DNA of 64,000 nt from DASRHY01 sp035650275 (GTDB taxonomy: Bacteria > Actinomycetota > Actinomycetes > Propionibacteriales > Kribbellaceae), in assembly GCA_035650275.1 (NCBI GenBank), contig DASRHY010000126.1, forward strand, positions 1 to 64,000, in the 5' to 3' direction. Below are positions 43,325 through 53,032 of this stretch, one piece after another. The notes beneath the pieces were generated by a model. The model saw nothing but the letters and a program-made list of their open reading frames with translations. It was not told the origin of the DNA and ran no database searches. Positions within the stretch are counted from its first letter, which is position 1. Each line of letters begins with the position of its first letter. The translations under genes were made by a program, and so were the position numbers.

Positions 43325-44782
43325 ATGACGACGCCGCCACAAGGACCTTGGGGGTCCGGTCCTTCCGGGCAGCAGCCCGGGCAGGGCGGTCAGGGTGGTT
43401 GGGGCCAGCAACCCGGTCAGCAGGGCCAGGGCGGCTGGGGCCAGCAGGCCGGTCAGCAGCCGGGCCAGCAGCGGGGCCAGCAACAGGGCCAGCAACAGGG
43501 GCAGGGCGGTTGGGGTCAGCAGCAGCCTCAGCAGGGCCAGGGTGGCTGGGGCCAGCAGCCGGGCCAATATGGCCCGCATCCAGGGCAGGGCGGACAGGGC
43601 GGGTACGGCGGCGGTTACCAACCGCAGCCGTGGGGCCAGCAGCACCCGGGTGGTCAGGGCGGCTGGCAGCACCAGCAGCAGGGCCAGCCGTGGCAGCCGC
43701 CCGGCGGCGGAGCCGGCGGCAACAACAAGAACATCCTCATCATCGGCGGTGCCGTGGTCGGCGTCCTGGTCCTCGGCCTGCTGGCCTTCCTCGGCGTGCG
43801 GGCACTCGGCGGCGACGACGAGCCGACCGCGAGGCCGAGCCAGTCGCAGCCGACCGACCTGCCGAGCGGCGACCCGACCGGCGACCCCAGCGCCGACCCC
43901 AGCGCCGACCCCAGCTCAAGGCCGTCCGGCGACCCGAGCAGCAAGCCGTCCTCCGGCATCGGCGGGTCCACCGGCCAGGCGAAGGCCGCGACCGACAAGC
44001 TGGTCAGCCTCGGCTACCAGTGCTCGGACCTGTTCAACGGTCCGCAGGGCGCGCACCGCGGCTGCTTCAAGAATGCCGAGGCCACCGAGGGCGAGGCGGT
44101 CTTCCAGTTCAGCCCGAACGGCGACGTGATCGGCATGCAGCTGCGCGCGTACGACGGCGACAACGTCAACAACGCCAAGAAGGCGTTCGACGAGGCGTTG
44201 CAGGCGCTCGGCGGGCAGGCGTTCGGCGGTGACGTGGCCAAGGTGCAGGCCGCGGTCAACAGCGGCCAGAAGAGCAGCGAGGTGGCCACCGGCTGGGGCG
44301 AGCTGCGGCTCAGCAACAGCGGCGACAGCCTGCGGCTGTCCGGCGGCAAGTCCGGCGCGGACTCGCTCGAGGTGCCGCGCAAGCAGTTCGACAACAGCGA
44401 GGCGGATATCCAGGCCGCGCTCAAGGCCAAGGGCTACGAGTGCACGTCGTTCTGCAAGAAGGGCGGCTTCGGCAACGGCCAGGCCTCGGCGTACGTGCAC
44501 ACGTTCGGTTCGTCCGGCAGCGGCGTGCGCTCGGTGATGGTGAACGTGTCCGGTGACGCCGACGCCGCCAGGTCCCAGTTCACCTCCTCGGTCGGCGACG
44601 TGTTCGGGATCGTGAAGGGGCCGGACGTCCAGGGTCTGCAGTCCTGGGTGAAGGCGAACGGCGACGGCAAGGCGCACATCAGCTACGTGAACGGCTGGCG
44701 GGTGGAGATCAACGTCCGCGGGTCGGGCGGCACGTACACTTCGATCGAGCTCGAGATCAAGGCCGAGTCCTACTACGTCTGA
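43325..44782 (+). CDS. Gln/Gly-rich membrane protein with duplicated Cys-containing ectodomain
   Basis: This 485-residue protein is not one I can name. Residues 1-135 are a cytoplasmic tail of Gln, Gly, Trp and Pro repeats (GQGGWGQQPGQ-type units). A membrane helix follows (NILIIGGAVVGVLVLGLLAF, about 136-158), then a Pro/Ser/Asp linker with tandem DPSA units. The ectodomain is two similar halves: one starts LVSLGYQCSDLF and the other ALKAKGYECTSFCKKGGF. In each, a GY-x-C opening is followed by beta strands and helices. GAAGGAG precedes the ATG at 43325. The gene heads a plus-strand cluster with the giant gene; the small membrane gene begins 7 bases after its stop. A sensing or scaffolding role is possible. 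Confidence 0.8.
   Translation: MTTPPQGPWGSGPSGQQPGQGGQGGWGQQPGQQGQGGWGQQAGQQPGQQRGQQQGQQQGQGGWGQQQPQQGQGGWGQQPGQYGPHPGQGGQGGYGGGYQPQPWGQQHPGGQGGWQHQQQGQPWQPPGGGAGGNNKNILIIGGAVVGVLVLGLLAFLGVRALGGDDEPTARPSQSQPTDLPSGDPTGDPSADPSADPSSRPSGDPSSKPSSGIGGSTGQAKAATDKLVSLGYQCSDLFNGPQGAHRGCFKNAEATEGEAVFQFSPNGDVIGMQLRAYDGDNVNNAKKAFDEALQALGGQAFGGDVAKVQAAVNSGQKSSEVATGWGELRLSNSGDSLRLSGGKSGADSLEVPRKQFDNSEADIQAALKAKGYECTSFCKKGGFGNGQASAYVHTFGSSGSGVRSVMVNVSGDADAARSQFTSSVGDVFGIVKGPDVQGLQSWVKANGDGKAHISYVNGWRVEINVRGSGGTYTSIELEIKAESYYV
43372..43700 (+). repeat. degenerate Gln/Gly coding repeats
   Basis: Imperfect repeats of CAGGGCGGTTGGGGCCAGCA-type codons encode the low-complexity tail of the Gln/Gly-rich membrane protein. 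The units vary in length (9-33 bases) and all keep the reading frame. They look like slippage-prone coding repeats and not a CRISPR array, because there are no fixed spacers. Confidence 0.8.
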
Positions 44783-44789
44783 GGTGCCG

Positions 44790-45008
44790 ATGCGTCGCCG
44801 GCAGAAGGAGCCGCCGACGGTGGTGGCCAAGCCGCCACCCGAAGCGGCGCACCGTGTCGACGGGGGAGGGCCGTGGGGCCCGACCCCGTTCGACCTGCCG
44901 GACCCGGAGGGCAACCAGAGCTCGATCCTGCTGGTCGCCATCGCCGGGGTCGCGGTGTTGCTCGCCCTGGTGGGCTTCCTGGCCTGGTTCTACTTCCACA
45001 TCACCTGA
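44790..45008 (+). CDS. small single-helix membrane protein, 72 residues
   Basis: The N-terminal ~45 residues are Pro/Lys/Arg-rich and soluble (RRRQKEPPTVVAKPPPEAAH, GPWGPTPFDLPDPEGNQ). One C-terminal helix, SSILLVAIAGVAVLLALVGF, ends in LAWFYFHIT. ATG at 44790 has GAGG five bases upstream; GTG at 44784 is an alternative two codons earlier. The start is 7 bases after the stop of the Gln/Gly-rich membrane gene, so the two are likely co-expressed and may sit together in the membrane. No family recognised. Confidence 0.78.
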   Translation: MRRRQKEPPTVVAKPPPEAAHRVDGGGPWGPTPFDLPDPEGNQSSILLVAIAGVAVLLALVGFLAWFYFHIT

Positions 45009-45140
45009 CACGTCACGCGACCGCATACGCCGGATCCGCGGCCCAGTGACGCGCGGCGTGCCCCTGTTCGCGTCTCTTCGTGTCCCTGCTCGTGTCACCG
45101 GTGAACGACCCATCGCGACTGTAGGGTGACTGGTTACACC

Positions 45141-48100
45141 ATGACCGATGAGCCCGTAAGCAGCGATCCTGCGGGGCGCCGGCCGGAAGGGCCCGCGTCC
45201 CCGATCGCCATTGACCGGGTCGAGGTGACCGGCCGGGATCCGTGGCGCTTTCCGCACGGTGAGCGCGGTCGCCGGGTGTCGGGGAAGAACGAGATCCGCT
45301 GGTCGATCGCTCCGGACGGCCGCCGGGTCGGCGAGATCGTCGCGCACCTGTCCGAGCTGCACCCGTCCGCGGGCGACGACCCACAGCCGCCCGCCTCCGC
45401 GCGCGGCGGACCGGTCGGCGCCGATGGACGGCCCGTCGGCTGGCAGTTCTTCCGCGCCGGGCTCGGCGACCTGTTCCCCGACGCGGTACCCGTCGACTGG
45501 GCCAGCTGGGCCGCGGTCGAGGACGCGATGGTCGCGCAGATCCGCAGCGGGCACGAGGTCACGCTGACCACGCGCGCCGTGCCGGATCCGTCCGGACAGC
45601 CATCGCTCGCGCTGCGGATCCAGGTGGTCGACTCACGCACCCACCAGTCGGTGCAGTACCCCTACGCCACGCTGGCCGAGCACGTGCGGGTCAACCGCTG
45701 GAGCCCGGTACGACGGCCGGCCGCGGCACGGTCCGCGCAGCCGGGTCCGGTTCGACCCGGTCCGGCACCGCAGTCCCAGCCGCCGTCGCCTGCCCGCACT
45801 ACTCCGCAGCTGCCGCCGGGACGGGTTGCGTGGGGACCGCACGTCCGCGCACAGGCACAGCAGCCGGTCTCGCCGCCGCCGGACCCGCGGATGGGAGTCG
45901 CACAGCCCGCGGCAGCGGTCGCCGGCGCGAGCAGGCAGGCACCGGCTGCCCAGGTACCGGTTGCCCAGGCACCCGCGCCTCAGCCGCCGCAGGTGACGGC
46001 GCGCCAGGCGGAGCTCGCACGCGGTGTCCTCGGTACGGCGTTCGGCGTGCTCGCACCGGCGGCGTCACCGCTGCGGGACGGTGGCATCCGGCTGAACGAC
46101 GCCGGGGACGCCCTGACCCGGGACGAGGTGGACCAGATCACCGCCCGGCTGGCTCAGCGGGCGGCGGAGCAGGCGAGCCCGCCACGGATGCTCGCTGAAG
46201 CAGTCGCGATGGTCGGCGACTCGGTCGCCCGGACGGCTGGGGAGCACCCGGCGGACGGCGCGACGGTGGCGTTGGACAGGTTGCTGGACGTCCCGTTCCT
46301 GCCGGAGCAGAACCGGGCCGAAGCCGAGTCGGTGCTGCACGCGGTGCTCACCGGCAGGGCGCACACCGCGCCGCCCGGTCGGCACGAGCGGCCCGACCAG
46401 CGGTCCACGGTTTCCGGTATCACCGGCGCGGCCGAGGAGATCAGCCGTGACGCCAGGGTGCTGCAGGCCGGCAACCCGGCGCCCGGATCGGCTCTGGCGG
46501 GTCTCCGGGGCTCGCGTCCGCAGGTCGGCAGGCAGCGCCCGCCGGCCGGCGGCAGGCACCGCCAGGTCGAGCCCGGCGAGGCGGTCGCGCAGGCGCTGAA
46601 CGCGGCCGGCGAGGTTCGCGCGTCCGACCTGGGCGGTATCGGCGGCGTCAGCCCGATCCGCCGTACCGGGCCGACCACCGCGGTCGTCGCCCTGGACGGG
46701 TACGCGCCGCAGCACTTCCAGCTCGAGTTCGGGTCGCCGGTGCGCCGGCAGGCGGCCGTCGAGGCGCGGAGCGGCACGAGTGCGGACCCGCACGTTCTCC
46801 GGCTCCCCCGCAGCGCGCCGGGCGGTGACTTCAGCCGGGTCTGGGTGCGGGCGATCGCCGACGTCGCGCAGCAGCAGGCGACCGCCGGCGCCGGCGCCGG
46901 ATCGGGCATCATCGGCAGACTGAGGTCCGGCTGGTCCGGGGCGCACCGCGACCGGCAGGCCGCCGCCAAGTACGCCGAGTTCCGGCTCCTTTCCCGCAAC
47001 TGGCAGGAGACCAGCGCGTACGTCGCGACGTACGGCCCGTTCGACGACGGCCGGCGGCTGCGGGACCTGGAGCGCCAGCTGAGCGGCGTGTCCGCCGGTA
47101 TCGCCCGGCTCGGCCACAGCCAGCCGGTGCTGCCCTGGGAGACCGCGGCGGTCCAGGTCAACGCCGTACCGGCCCCGGCGGGTCCCACCGGCCCGACCAG
47201 CGGCCCGCGTCCGAGCGACCTCGCCCATCTGCGGCACCGCGTGAGTGCCGAGATCGAGTCGCTCGAGGCGTCGTCGGAGTACCTGCGGCAGTGTGCGAGG
47301 TACAAGACCGGCACGGCCGCCGCGGCAGCCCAGCTGGCAGGGCAGTACCGCCAGGAGGCGACGAAGTACGAGGTGCAGCGGGACGACAACGCCGCCGAGC
47401 GTGCGCGGAAGCAGCGGGTCGAGGCGGACGCGGCCGTGGCGATACAGCGCCGGCACACGGCGGTCGCCGGCGCGTACACGGCGGCCGCCGACCGGGCGGT
47501 GCAGGCCCAGGACGGGTTCCGCGCGATGCTCGCCGAGCTGGACGCGCTGTCCCGGGACCCGGGCCGATCGGCCGACGCCCTGGTCGCGCTGGCCGACGAC
47601 GCCGGCCGGCGGGTCGCCTCGTACCGCGCGGGTGTCGCGGCGACCCAGCCGGGTGACTTCGTGCTGCCGAGCGCCGTGCCGGTCGGCCGGCTGCCGTTCA
47701 TGACCACCGTGACCGAGACGCTGAACAAGGGCCTGCGCGCGCACGGTGCGCAGGACCGGCATCTGTTCAGCCCGGAGCAGCTGCACTGGCTGGCCCGCTC
47801 CGAGCTCGGTCAGGTCGTGTCCGAGGACGGGCTGGTGTGGTCCGTCGCCGGTGCCGGGGACGACGCCAGCCAGGTGCCGCAGTTCCGGCTCGTGCTGAAG
47901 GCACCCGACCGCACTGAGCAGTTCGGGGCGCTCGACCCGCACTCGGAGATGATCGTCGGTCAGCTCGACCAGCGGTCCGAGACGCTGACCACGACGACGG
48001 CCCGCTCCCGGGCCTACAAGGGCAAGTTCGGCCTCCGCACGCTGACCGACATGCTGCCGCCCACGGGCGCGCTCAAGGCGTTCGCGGATCTGGTTGCCCT

Positions 48101-51100
48101 GGTGGCCCCCAAGGTCGAGACCGAGGACAAGCGGTCGGGGGCGCGGACCTCGACGAAGGCGACCGGCGGTCGCCGTGCGTCTGTCGAGGACATCCGAGGT
48201 GAGACGGTCACCCTCGCCTGTGCGAACCCGGTGTGGGAGCTGCAGTTCCGGTCGTCGCCGTTCGAGCCGTGGTCGGCGGTGGAGACGGTGTCGTCCGGAG
48301 CCTCCGAGGACGCGCAGTCGCTGCTGCTGCGGATGTCGCACGCCTACACCGTCCAGGCGCCGGCCGAGACGACCGACCTCGCCAAGGAAGGTTTCGCGAG
48401 CCAGCGCGAGACCACCATGCCGGAGCACATGGCCACCCACGTCGGTGGGATGAACGAGCTCGCCGACAAGGCGGCGGCCCAGTTGCACGAGGAGTTCGGC
48501 GACCTGAGCGCGGTGGCCTACGGCGAGGTCCAGAGCCTGCTCAACGAGTGGCCGGGACGGCTGGACGAGGCCGTCAGGCCAGGTGGGTTCTCCCGGCCCA
48601 TCATCGAGAACGGCGTCGAGATCGGCACGATCCAGGCGGAGACGTTCCTGGTCTGGGAGAGCATCGCGCTGGAGGGCGAGCCGAGCCCCGACCACTGGGT
48701 GGAGCGGGTGCGGGTCGGTCTGGCCACCACCGGGGTCGGACAGACCACCGGCGTGAGCACGAAGACCGGCCTCGCGGTCGGCTACACCGGTAAGGCGCTG
48801 TCCGACGTCGGCACCACCAGCCTCGATCTGGGCCCGAACGGCAGGGTGAGCCGGGCGGTCGCCAACGAGGAGGGCCTGTCCACCACCGCGGTGAAGTACG
48901 AGGTCGGCGTCGAGCGGGCCAAGCTCACCCAGGGCTACCGGCTCAAGGCCGTCAACGTCCTGACGGTGCACAACCATGACCTGGACGAGCGCCGTGACAG
49001 GGCGCGGGCCTCGGAGCCGGTCCGCGTCGACGTCACCGGCGACGTGCTGCTGCGGATGCCGGAGGCCAACGCCTGCCGCTTCGGGTTCCCGGTGTCGCGG
49101 GACGCTGTGGTCCGTGACGCGCAGGGCAGGGCACGGCGGCATCCGGACGGCCGGATCCGGCTCCGCGGGGACGCGCAGCCGAAGGAGAAGCTGCCGCCGT
49201 TGCCGGCCTGGTGGGGCAAGGACGCCGACCGCCGCCAGCTGCGCGGCAAGGGCGTGGCGCAGGTCGTGGCCGTCACCGGGCTGGAGGAACGCCTCGGCCA
49301 GGTACTTGCCGAGCTGGAGCGGGAGGAGCTCGTCCCGCCGCTCGACGCACAGCTGCAGCCCAGGATCGACGCGCTGCCGCACGACTACGACAAGGTGCTG
49401 CTCGGCAGTCAGCTGCGGAACCTGGACCGGGTGAAGCAGGCGATGTCGCCCGTCCGGGTCGGGCCGAACTACGACCAAGCAACCCAGGGCCGCCTGATGG
49501 TGCCGCTCGAGAAGCGCCGCTCGGGGTTCGCCCACGCTCCGGAGACGCACCTGCTGGAGCTGGGTCTCGTGCAGCGGTTCGAGACCGCGCAGGTGGTCGG
49601 CGTGAGCACCGCCGAGACACCCCTCTACCTCGACATCAAGTCGGTCACGTCGGCGGAGTCGCTCAGCAGCGCGGTGACCTACCGGGCCGACGGTTCGCTC
49701 GGGCTCAAGGGCCTGGCGAACGGCCTCGGCGTCGGCGGGAACGTCTCGGGCGCGGGCACGTCCGGGGTAGCCAGCGGTGTTACGAGCAACCTGGTGAGGC
49801 TGCGGGAGGGGGCCGAGGAGGCTGTCCTCGCCTCGGTGATGCACTCCGGCGCTGTCACCTTGTGGTCGAGCGGTGGCCCGCGGAGGCTGGCAGCCATCGA
49901 CGGCGAGTCTCTGGTGCTGTTCGAAGGCGAGCAGTGCCGGCCGGCGCCGGACAAAGAGTTCTGGTCCATCCGCGGGCAGATCGACTTGAAGGCCCTCGGA
50001 CAGCCGCACCTGCTGCACCTGGACGTGCGGGATCCGCTGGACAAGATCTGGGCGGCGCTGCCACCGGCCACCCAGGCGGATCCGGCGGCCCGGCTCCAGC
50101 TCGGCGCGTTCCTCGACGTGCGCGACCTGATCGCGGACCCGAAGTGGATCGGCAAGGTGCACCGCACCCACCTGTCCAGCCCAGCGCCGGGGACCCCGCG
50201 CCTGACCGCGCAGCAGGGCGCTCTGGGGCCGTCGAACGTGACCGTTGAGCTGCGCGCGCGGGTCGTCGACCTCGAGCACCTGTCGTCGGGCTCTCCTGTA
50301 TCCGGCGACATCGACCTGACCCTGCGCAGCAACACCCGCACCGATGGCTCGCAGCGCGGCCGCGGTGTCACCGGGTCGGGCAGCGGCGGTGTCGGGGCGA
50401 GCACCGTGATCAGCGGCACGACTGAGGTCGGCCGCAGCTCCACCGACAGCCGGTCCGAGTCGCGGGCGTTGATCGGCGGCTCCGAAGGCCTGGGGATCGA
50501 GGTCGGCGTCCAGGACACTTTCCGCGCCCGGGTCGTCCTGGAGGCAGTGGTCAGGGCCGAGGGCAGGAAGCCGGTGACGGTGCCGCTGTCCGACGGAGCG
50601 GCACTCTACTCGATCCCGGAACGCAAGCTGGTGCGGCTGTACGGCCGGCGGCTGCTGGACCTGCCGGTCGAGCGCACCGCCCAGGCGGTCGAGCGGTGCC
50701 TGAACGGGAATCTGGCTCTCGACCGGCGGACCGCCAACGGGCTGATCAGGCGGTACCAGGAGGACCGGGACGGGGTCACCGGCGGTCTGGCCGGGTCGCA
50801 CACCGACCAGGAGCTGCTGACGATGATGGCCAAGGTCAGCGGGGTGGAGCCGAACCAGCCGGGCGGCCCCGGCACCGGTGTCGAGCAGAGCCTCGGCGGT
50901 GTGCTGGACTACGCGGACACGGTGCAGGACCAGCGGCAGGCGGTCGCGCTCCCGGAGCACTTCGAGACCATGATGGCCGAGTCGCTGGTGCAGGACACCG
51001 CTCTCTTCGATCCGGAGGGCCGCGACGCCGACGTACTCGGGCAGGTCATGGGCCTGGTCCGGCAGAAGGTGCCCGGCGCGTTCGAGACCGACCCGACCCT

Positions 51101-52985
51101 CGCCGACGCGTTGGCGGGGGAGATGCAGGGCGATCGCTGGCTCGGCCACCGGGACGACATCTGGAGCCCGCGCGGCTGGGTCCGGGACTACACCGTGAAG
51201 ACCTCCGAGCTCGGACCGCCGGAACGTGTCCGGGTGCGGATCCGGGGACAGTTCCGCGGCCCCGCGATGACCGACGGTACGCCGGACCCGCCCCAGCTGA
51301 ACGCGACCAACATCCAGCAGCTGTACCTCTACGACAGCCAGAGCCAGTCCCGCAGCCGTAAGGTCGACTACATCGGGAACGTCGGCCTCGGCGCCATGCT
51401 CCCCAGCGAGCTCGGCGTGACCGGAACGATCGGGACGCACCGGGTGCACAGCCTCGGCGCGACGAACAGCAAGACGCTGACCTGGATGAGCCGGATCGCT
51501 CACGCGGGCGCGGCGGAGGTCGAACGCGACTTCCAGCTCCTGGTCGAGGTCGAGCGGATTCCGGCGCCGGAGAGCAGGGACAGGCTGCGTCGGACGACCG
51601 ACCGGTTCCGTGCCGAGGAAGCGCCTGACCGACCGGTCGGCGTCGTCCTCCACGGCCGGATGACGCAGCTGGTGCCGAGGAGCTACGTCGGTGCTGCGAC
51701 TCCGGCCGCGGCGCTCGCACCGGACCGCGATGTCGACCACCGCGCCGTCGTGATGCCGGACAACCCGTACTACGTCGGGGCAGTACGGCCGCACCTGGCC
51801 GGCGAGAAGCCACGAAACGCCCTGTTCGATGCCGTCGCCTGGCGGCTGGCCCAGCCCGACCTGCTCACCCATGCCGGCGTGGCCAGGCATCAGGTCGCGC
51901 TGGAGACGCACCTCGCGCCGTCCCGGCTGCAGTCGGCCTTCAAGCTGTTCGTCAGCTCCGACGGGTACCGCATCGACGACCTCGACGTGCCGGGTCACCG
52001 GCGGAAGGTGAGCGCGCGGGTCAACCTCACGCCGTACGACCTCGAGCTGGTCGCCGGCCCGGTCGCGGGTGTCGAGCTCGGCGAGGTGTTCCGGTCCGAG
52101 GTCGTCACGCAGAGCACGGTGGCGGGCAACCGGCTGCTGCCGACGACCAGGTCCGTGGACGGTGGCGGCGCCGAGCTCGGCGGGGGAGTCACGGTGGGGG
52201 AGCAGGTCACCGACAAGGTCACCGACCTGTCCGGTAGCCGTGGTGAGCGCAGCATGTTCACCAAGCCGGATAAGGCAGTCGTGGTCCGGGTCCGGTACGA
52301 CGCCGACGTGACCTACGAACGCCGCGGGCTGTTCCGCCGGAGCAAGCACAAGATCATGGACAAGCTGCGCGGTGTCGCGAAGGGCGAGGCCTTCGTGACC
52401 ATGTCGGAGCGGGACTACAACGCGCTGCGCGCCCGGATGGAGTCGCAGGCGACGCTGCCCCGGACACCCGAGCCGGGCACACCGACGGTCACCAGGTCCG
52501 CGCAGGTGCACGTGTACGACGAGGGGAAGTGGAGCTTCCACCCGTACAAGCCGCTCGTCGACGCGCTCGCCGAGGCCCGCGAGAAGGGCGCCGTGGTCGC
52601 GCTCACCGTCGAGCGACCGGACGGGGCACTCTTCTACCAGGCGTACCCGAACGGTGTCCTGACGGCGAACGACGGCGGCTTCGCCGAGGCGTTCTCCACG
52701 CTGCACCCGAGCCTTGCGCGGCTGGCGGAGGGCCGCGTGGACCTGTACGACCTCTACTACCGGCATCGCGGCCCCGGATCGTTCACCCAGGACGTCGCCG
52801 TGGCGCTGGATGATGCCGGGGTCGAGCCGTCGATCGTCGCCGAGGCCGCCCACTCGGTCGTCCCGTCGCAGGCGCCGAAGCACCTGCGCGGGGCCGAGGG
52901 CGCGGCGGCGCACCCGGACGGGGGCCGGCCGACGATCAGCAGCGGTACGACGCCGGGCGCCGCCTTCGGTGGTGTGTCCGTATGA
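45141..52985 (+). CDS. giant multi-module protein of unknown function, 2,614 residues
   Basis: This is the largest gene of the window and I recognise no family overall. There is no signal peptide or membrane helix. Residues 1-185 are a mixed alpha/beta domain (GWQFFRAGLGDLFPDAVPVD); 187-290 a Pro/Ala/Gln linker; about 500-590 a domain with DPHVLRLPRS and VWVRAIADVAQQ; about 693-807 an Ala-rich coiled coil. From about 945 on, at least six Ser/Thr/Gly-rich beta-like modules occur, starting near 945, 1198, 1500, 1728, 2063 and 2321, each followed by a V-x-V strand. A compact domain ends the chain (about 2440-2560). ATG at 45141 is preferred; an in-frame GTG at 45126 is possible. Two small paralogous genes follow 47 bases downstream. 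An effector or large structural protein is possible; this is inference. Confidence 0.85.
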   Translation: MTDEPVSSDPAGRRPEGPASPIAIDRVEVTGRDPWRFPHGERGRRVSGKNEIRWSIAPDGRRVGEIVAHLSELHPSAGDDPQPPASARGGPVGADGRPVGWQFFRAGLGDLFPDAVPVDWASWAAVEDAMVAQIRSGHEVTLTTRAVPDPSGQPSLALRIQVVDSRTHQSVQYPYATLAEHVRVNRWSPVRRPAAARSAQPGPVRPGPAPQSQPPSPARTTPQLPPGRVAWGPHVRAQAQQPVSPPPDPRMGVAQPAAAVAGASRQAPAAQVPVAQAPAPQPPQVTARQAELARGVLGTAFGVLAPAASPLRDGGIRLNDAGDALTRDEVDQITARLAQRAAEQASPPRMLAEAVAMVGDSVARTAGEHPADGATVALDRLLDVPFLPEQNRAEAESVLHAVLTGRAHTAPPGRHERPDQRSTVSGITGAAEEISRDARVLQAGNPAPGSALAGLRGSRPQVGRQRPPAGGRHRQVEPGEAVAQALNAAGEVRASDLGGIGGVSPIRRTGPTTAVVALDGYAPQHFQLEFGSPVRRQAAVEARSGTSADPHVLRLPRSAPGGDFSRVWVRAIADVAQQQATAGAGAGSGIIGRLRSGWSGAHRDRQAAAKYAEFRLLSRNWQETSAYVATYGPFDDGRRLRDLERQLSGVSAGIARLGHSQPVLPWETAAVQVNAVPAPAGPTGPTSGPRPSDLAHLRHRVSAEIESLEASSEYLRQCARYKTGTAAAAAQLAGQYRQEATKYEVQRDDNAAERARKQRVEADAAVAIQRRHTAVAGAYTAAADRAVQAQDGFRAMLAELDALSRDPGRSADALVALADDAGRRVASYRAGVAATQPGDFVLPSAVPVGRLPFMTTVTETLNKGLRAHGAQDRHLFSPEQLHWLARSELGQVVSEDGLVWSVAGAGDDASQVPQFRLVLKAPDRTEQFGALDPHSEMIVGQLDQRSETLTTTTARSRAYKGKFGLRTLTDMLPPTGALKAFADLVALVAPKVETEDKRSGARTSTKATGGRRASVEDIRGETVTLACANPVWELQFRSSPFEPWSAVETVSSGASEDAQSLLLRMSHAYTVQAPAETTDLAKEGFASQRETTMPEHMATHVGGMNELADKAAAQLHEEFGDLSAVAYGEVQSLLNEWPGRLDEAVRPGGFSRPIIENGVEIGTIQAETFLVWESIALEGEPSPDHWVERVRVGLATTGVGQTTGVSTKTGLAVGYTGKALSDVGTTSLDLGPNGRVSRAVANEEGLSTTAVKYEVGVERAKLTQGYRLKAVNVLTVHNHDLDERRDRARASEPVRVDVTGDVLLRMPEANACRFGFPVSRDAVVRDAQGRARRHPDGRIRLRGDAQPKEKLPPLPAWWGKDADRRQLRGKGVAQVVAVTGLEERLGQVLAELEREELVPPLDAQLQPRIDALPHDYDKVLLGSQLRNLDRVKQAMSPVRVGPNYDQATQGRLMVPLEKRRSGFAHAPETHLLELGLVQRFETAQVVGVSTAETPLYLDIKSVTSAESLSSAVTYRADGSLGLKGLANGLGVGGNVSGAGTSGVASGVTSNLVRLREGAEEAVLASVMHSGAVTLWSSGGPRRLAAIDGESLVLFEGEQCRPAPDKEFWSIRGQIDLKALGQPHLLHLDVRDPLDKIWAALPPATQADPAARLQLGAFLDVRDLIADPKWIGKVHRTHLSSPAPGTPRLTAQQGALGPSNVTVELRARVVDLEHLSSGSPVSGDIDLTLRSNTRTDGSQRGRGVTGSGSGGVGASTVISGTTEVGRSSTDSRSESRALIGGSEGLGIEVGVQDTFRARVVLEAVVRAEGRKPVTVPLSDGAALYSIPERKLVRLYGRRLLDLPVERTAQAVERCLNGNLALDRRTANGLIRRYQEDRDGVTGGLAGSHTDQELLTMMAKVSGVEPNQPGGPGTGVEQSLGGVLDYADTVQDQRQAVALPEHFETMMAESLVQDTALFDPEGRDADVLGQVMGLVRQKVPGAFETDPTLADALAGEMQGDRWLGHRDDIWSPRGWVRDYTVKTSELGPPERVRVRIRGQFRGPAMTDGTPDPPQLNATNIQQLYLYDSQSQSRSRKVDYIGNVGLGAMLPSELGVTGTIGTHRVHSLGATNSKTLTWMSRIAHAGAAEVERDFQLLVEVERIPAPESRDRLRRTTDRFRAEEAPDRPVGVVLHGRMTQLVPRSYVGAATPAAALAPDRDVDHRAVVMPDNPYYVGAVRPHLAGEKPRNALFDAVAWRLAQPDLLTHAGVARHQVALETHLAPSRLQSAFKLFVSSDGYRIDDLDVPGHRRKVSARVNLTPYDLELVAGPVAGVELGEVFRSEVVTQSTVAGNRLLPTTRSVDGGGAELGGGVTVGEQVTDKVTDLSGSRGERSMFTKPDKAVVVRVRYDADVTYERRGLFRRSKHKIMDKLRGVAKGEAFVTMSERDYNALRARMESQATLPRTPEPGTPTVTRSAQVHVYDEGKWSFHPYKPLVDALAEAREKGAVVALTVERPDGALFYQAYPNGVLTANDGGFAEAFSTLHPSLARLAEGRVDLYDLYYRHRGPGSFTQDVAVALDDAGVEPSIVAEAAHSVVPSQAPKHLRGAEGAAAHPDGGRPTISSGTTPGAAFGGVSV

Positions 52986-53032
52986 TCGCCGACGTGTCGC
53001 GGGCCTGAGCACATCGAGACGACAGGAGCACG

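Noticed and set aside
43372..43700. Possible CRISPR-like array
   Set aside because: Repeats are coding Gln/Gly units of variable length without fixed-length unique spacers.
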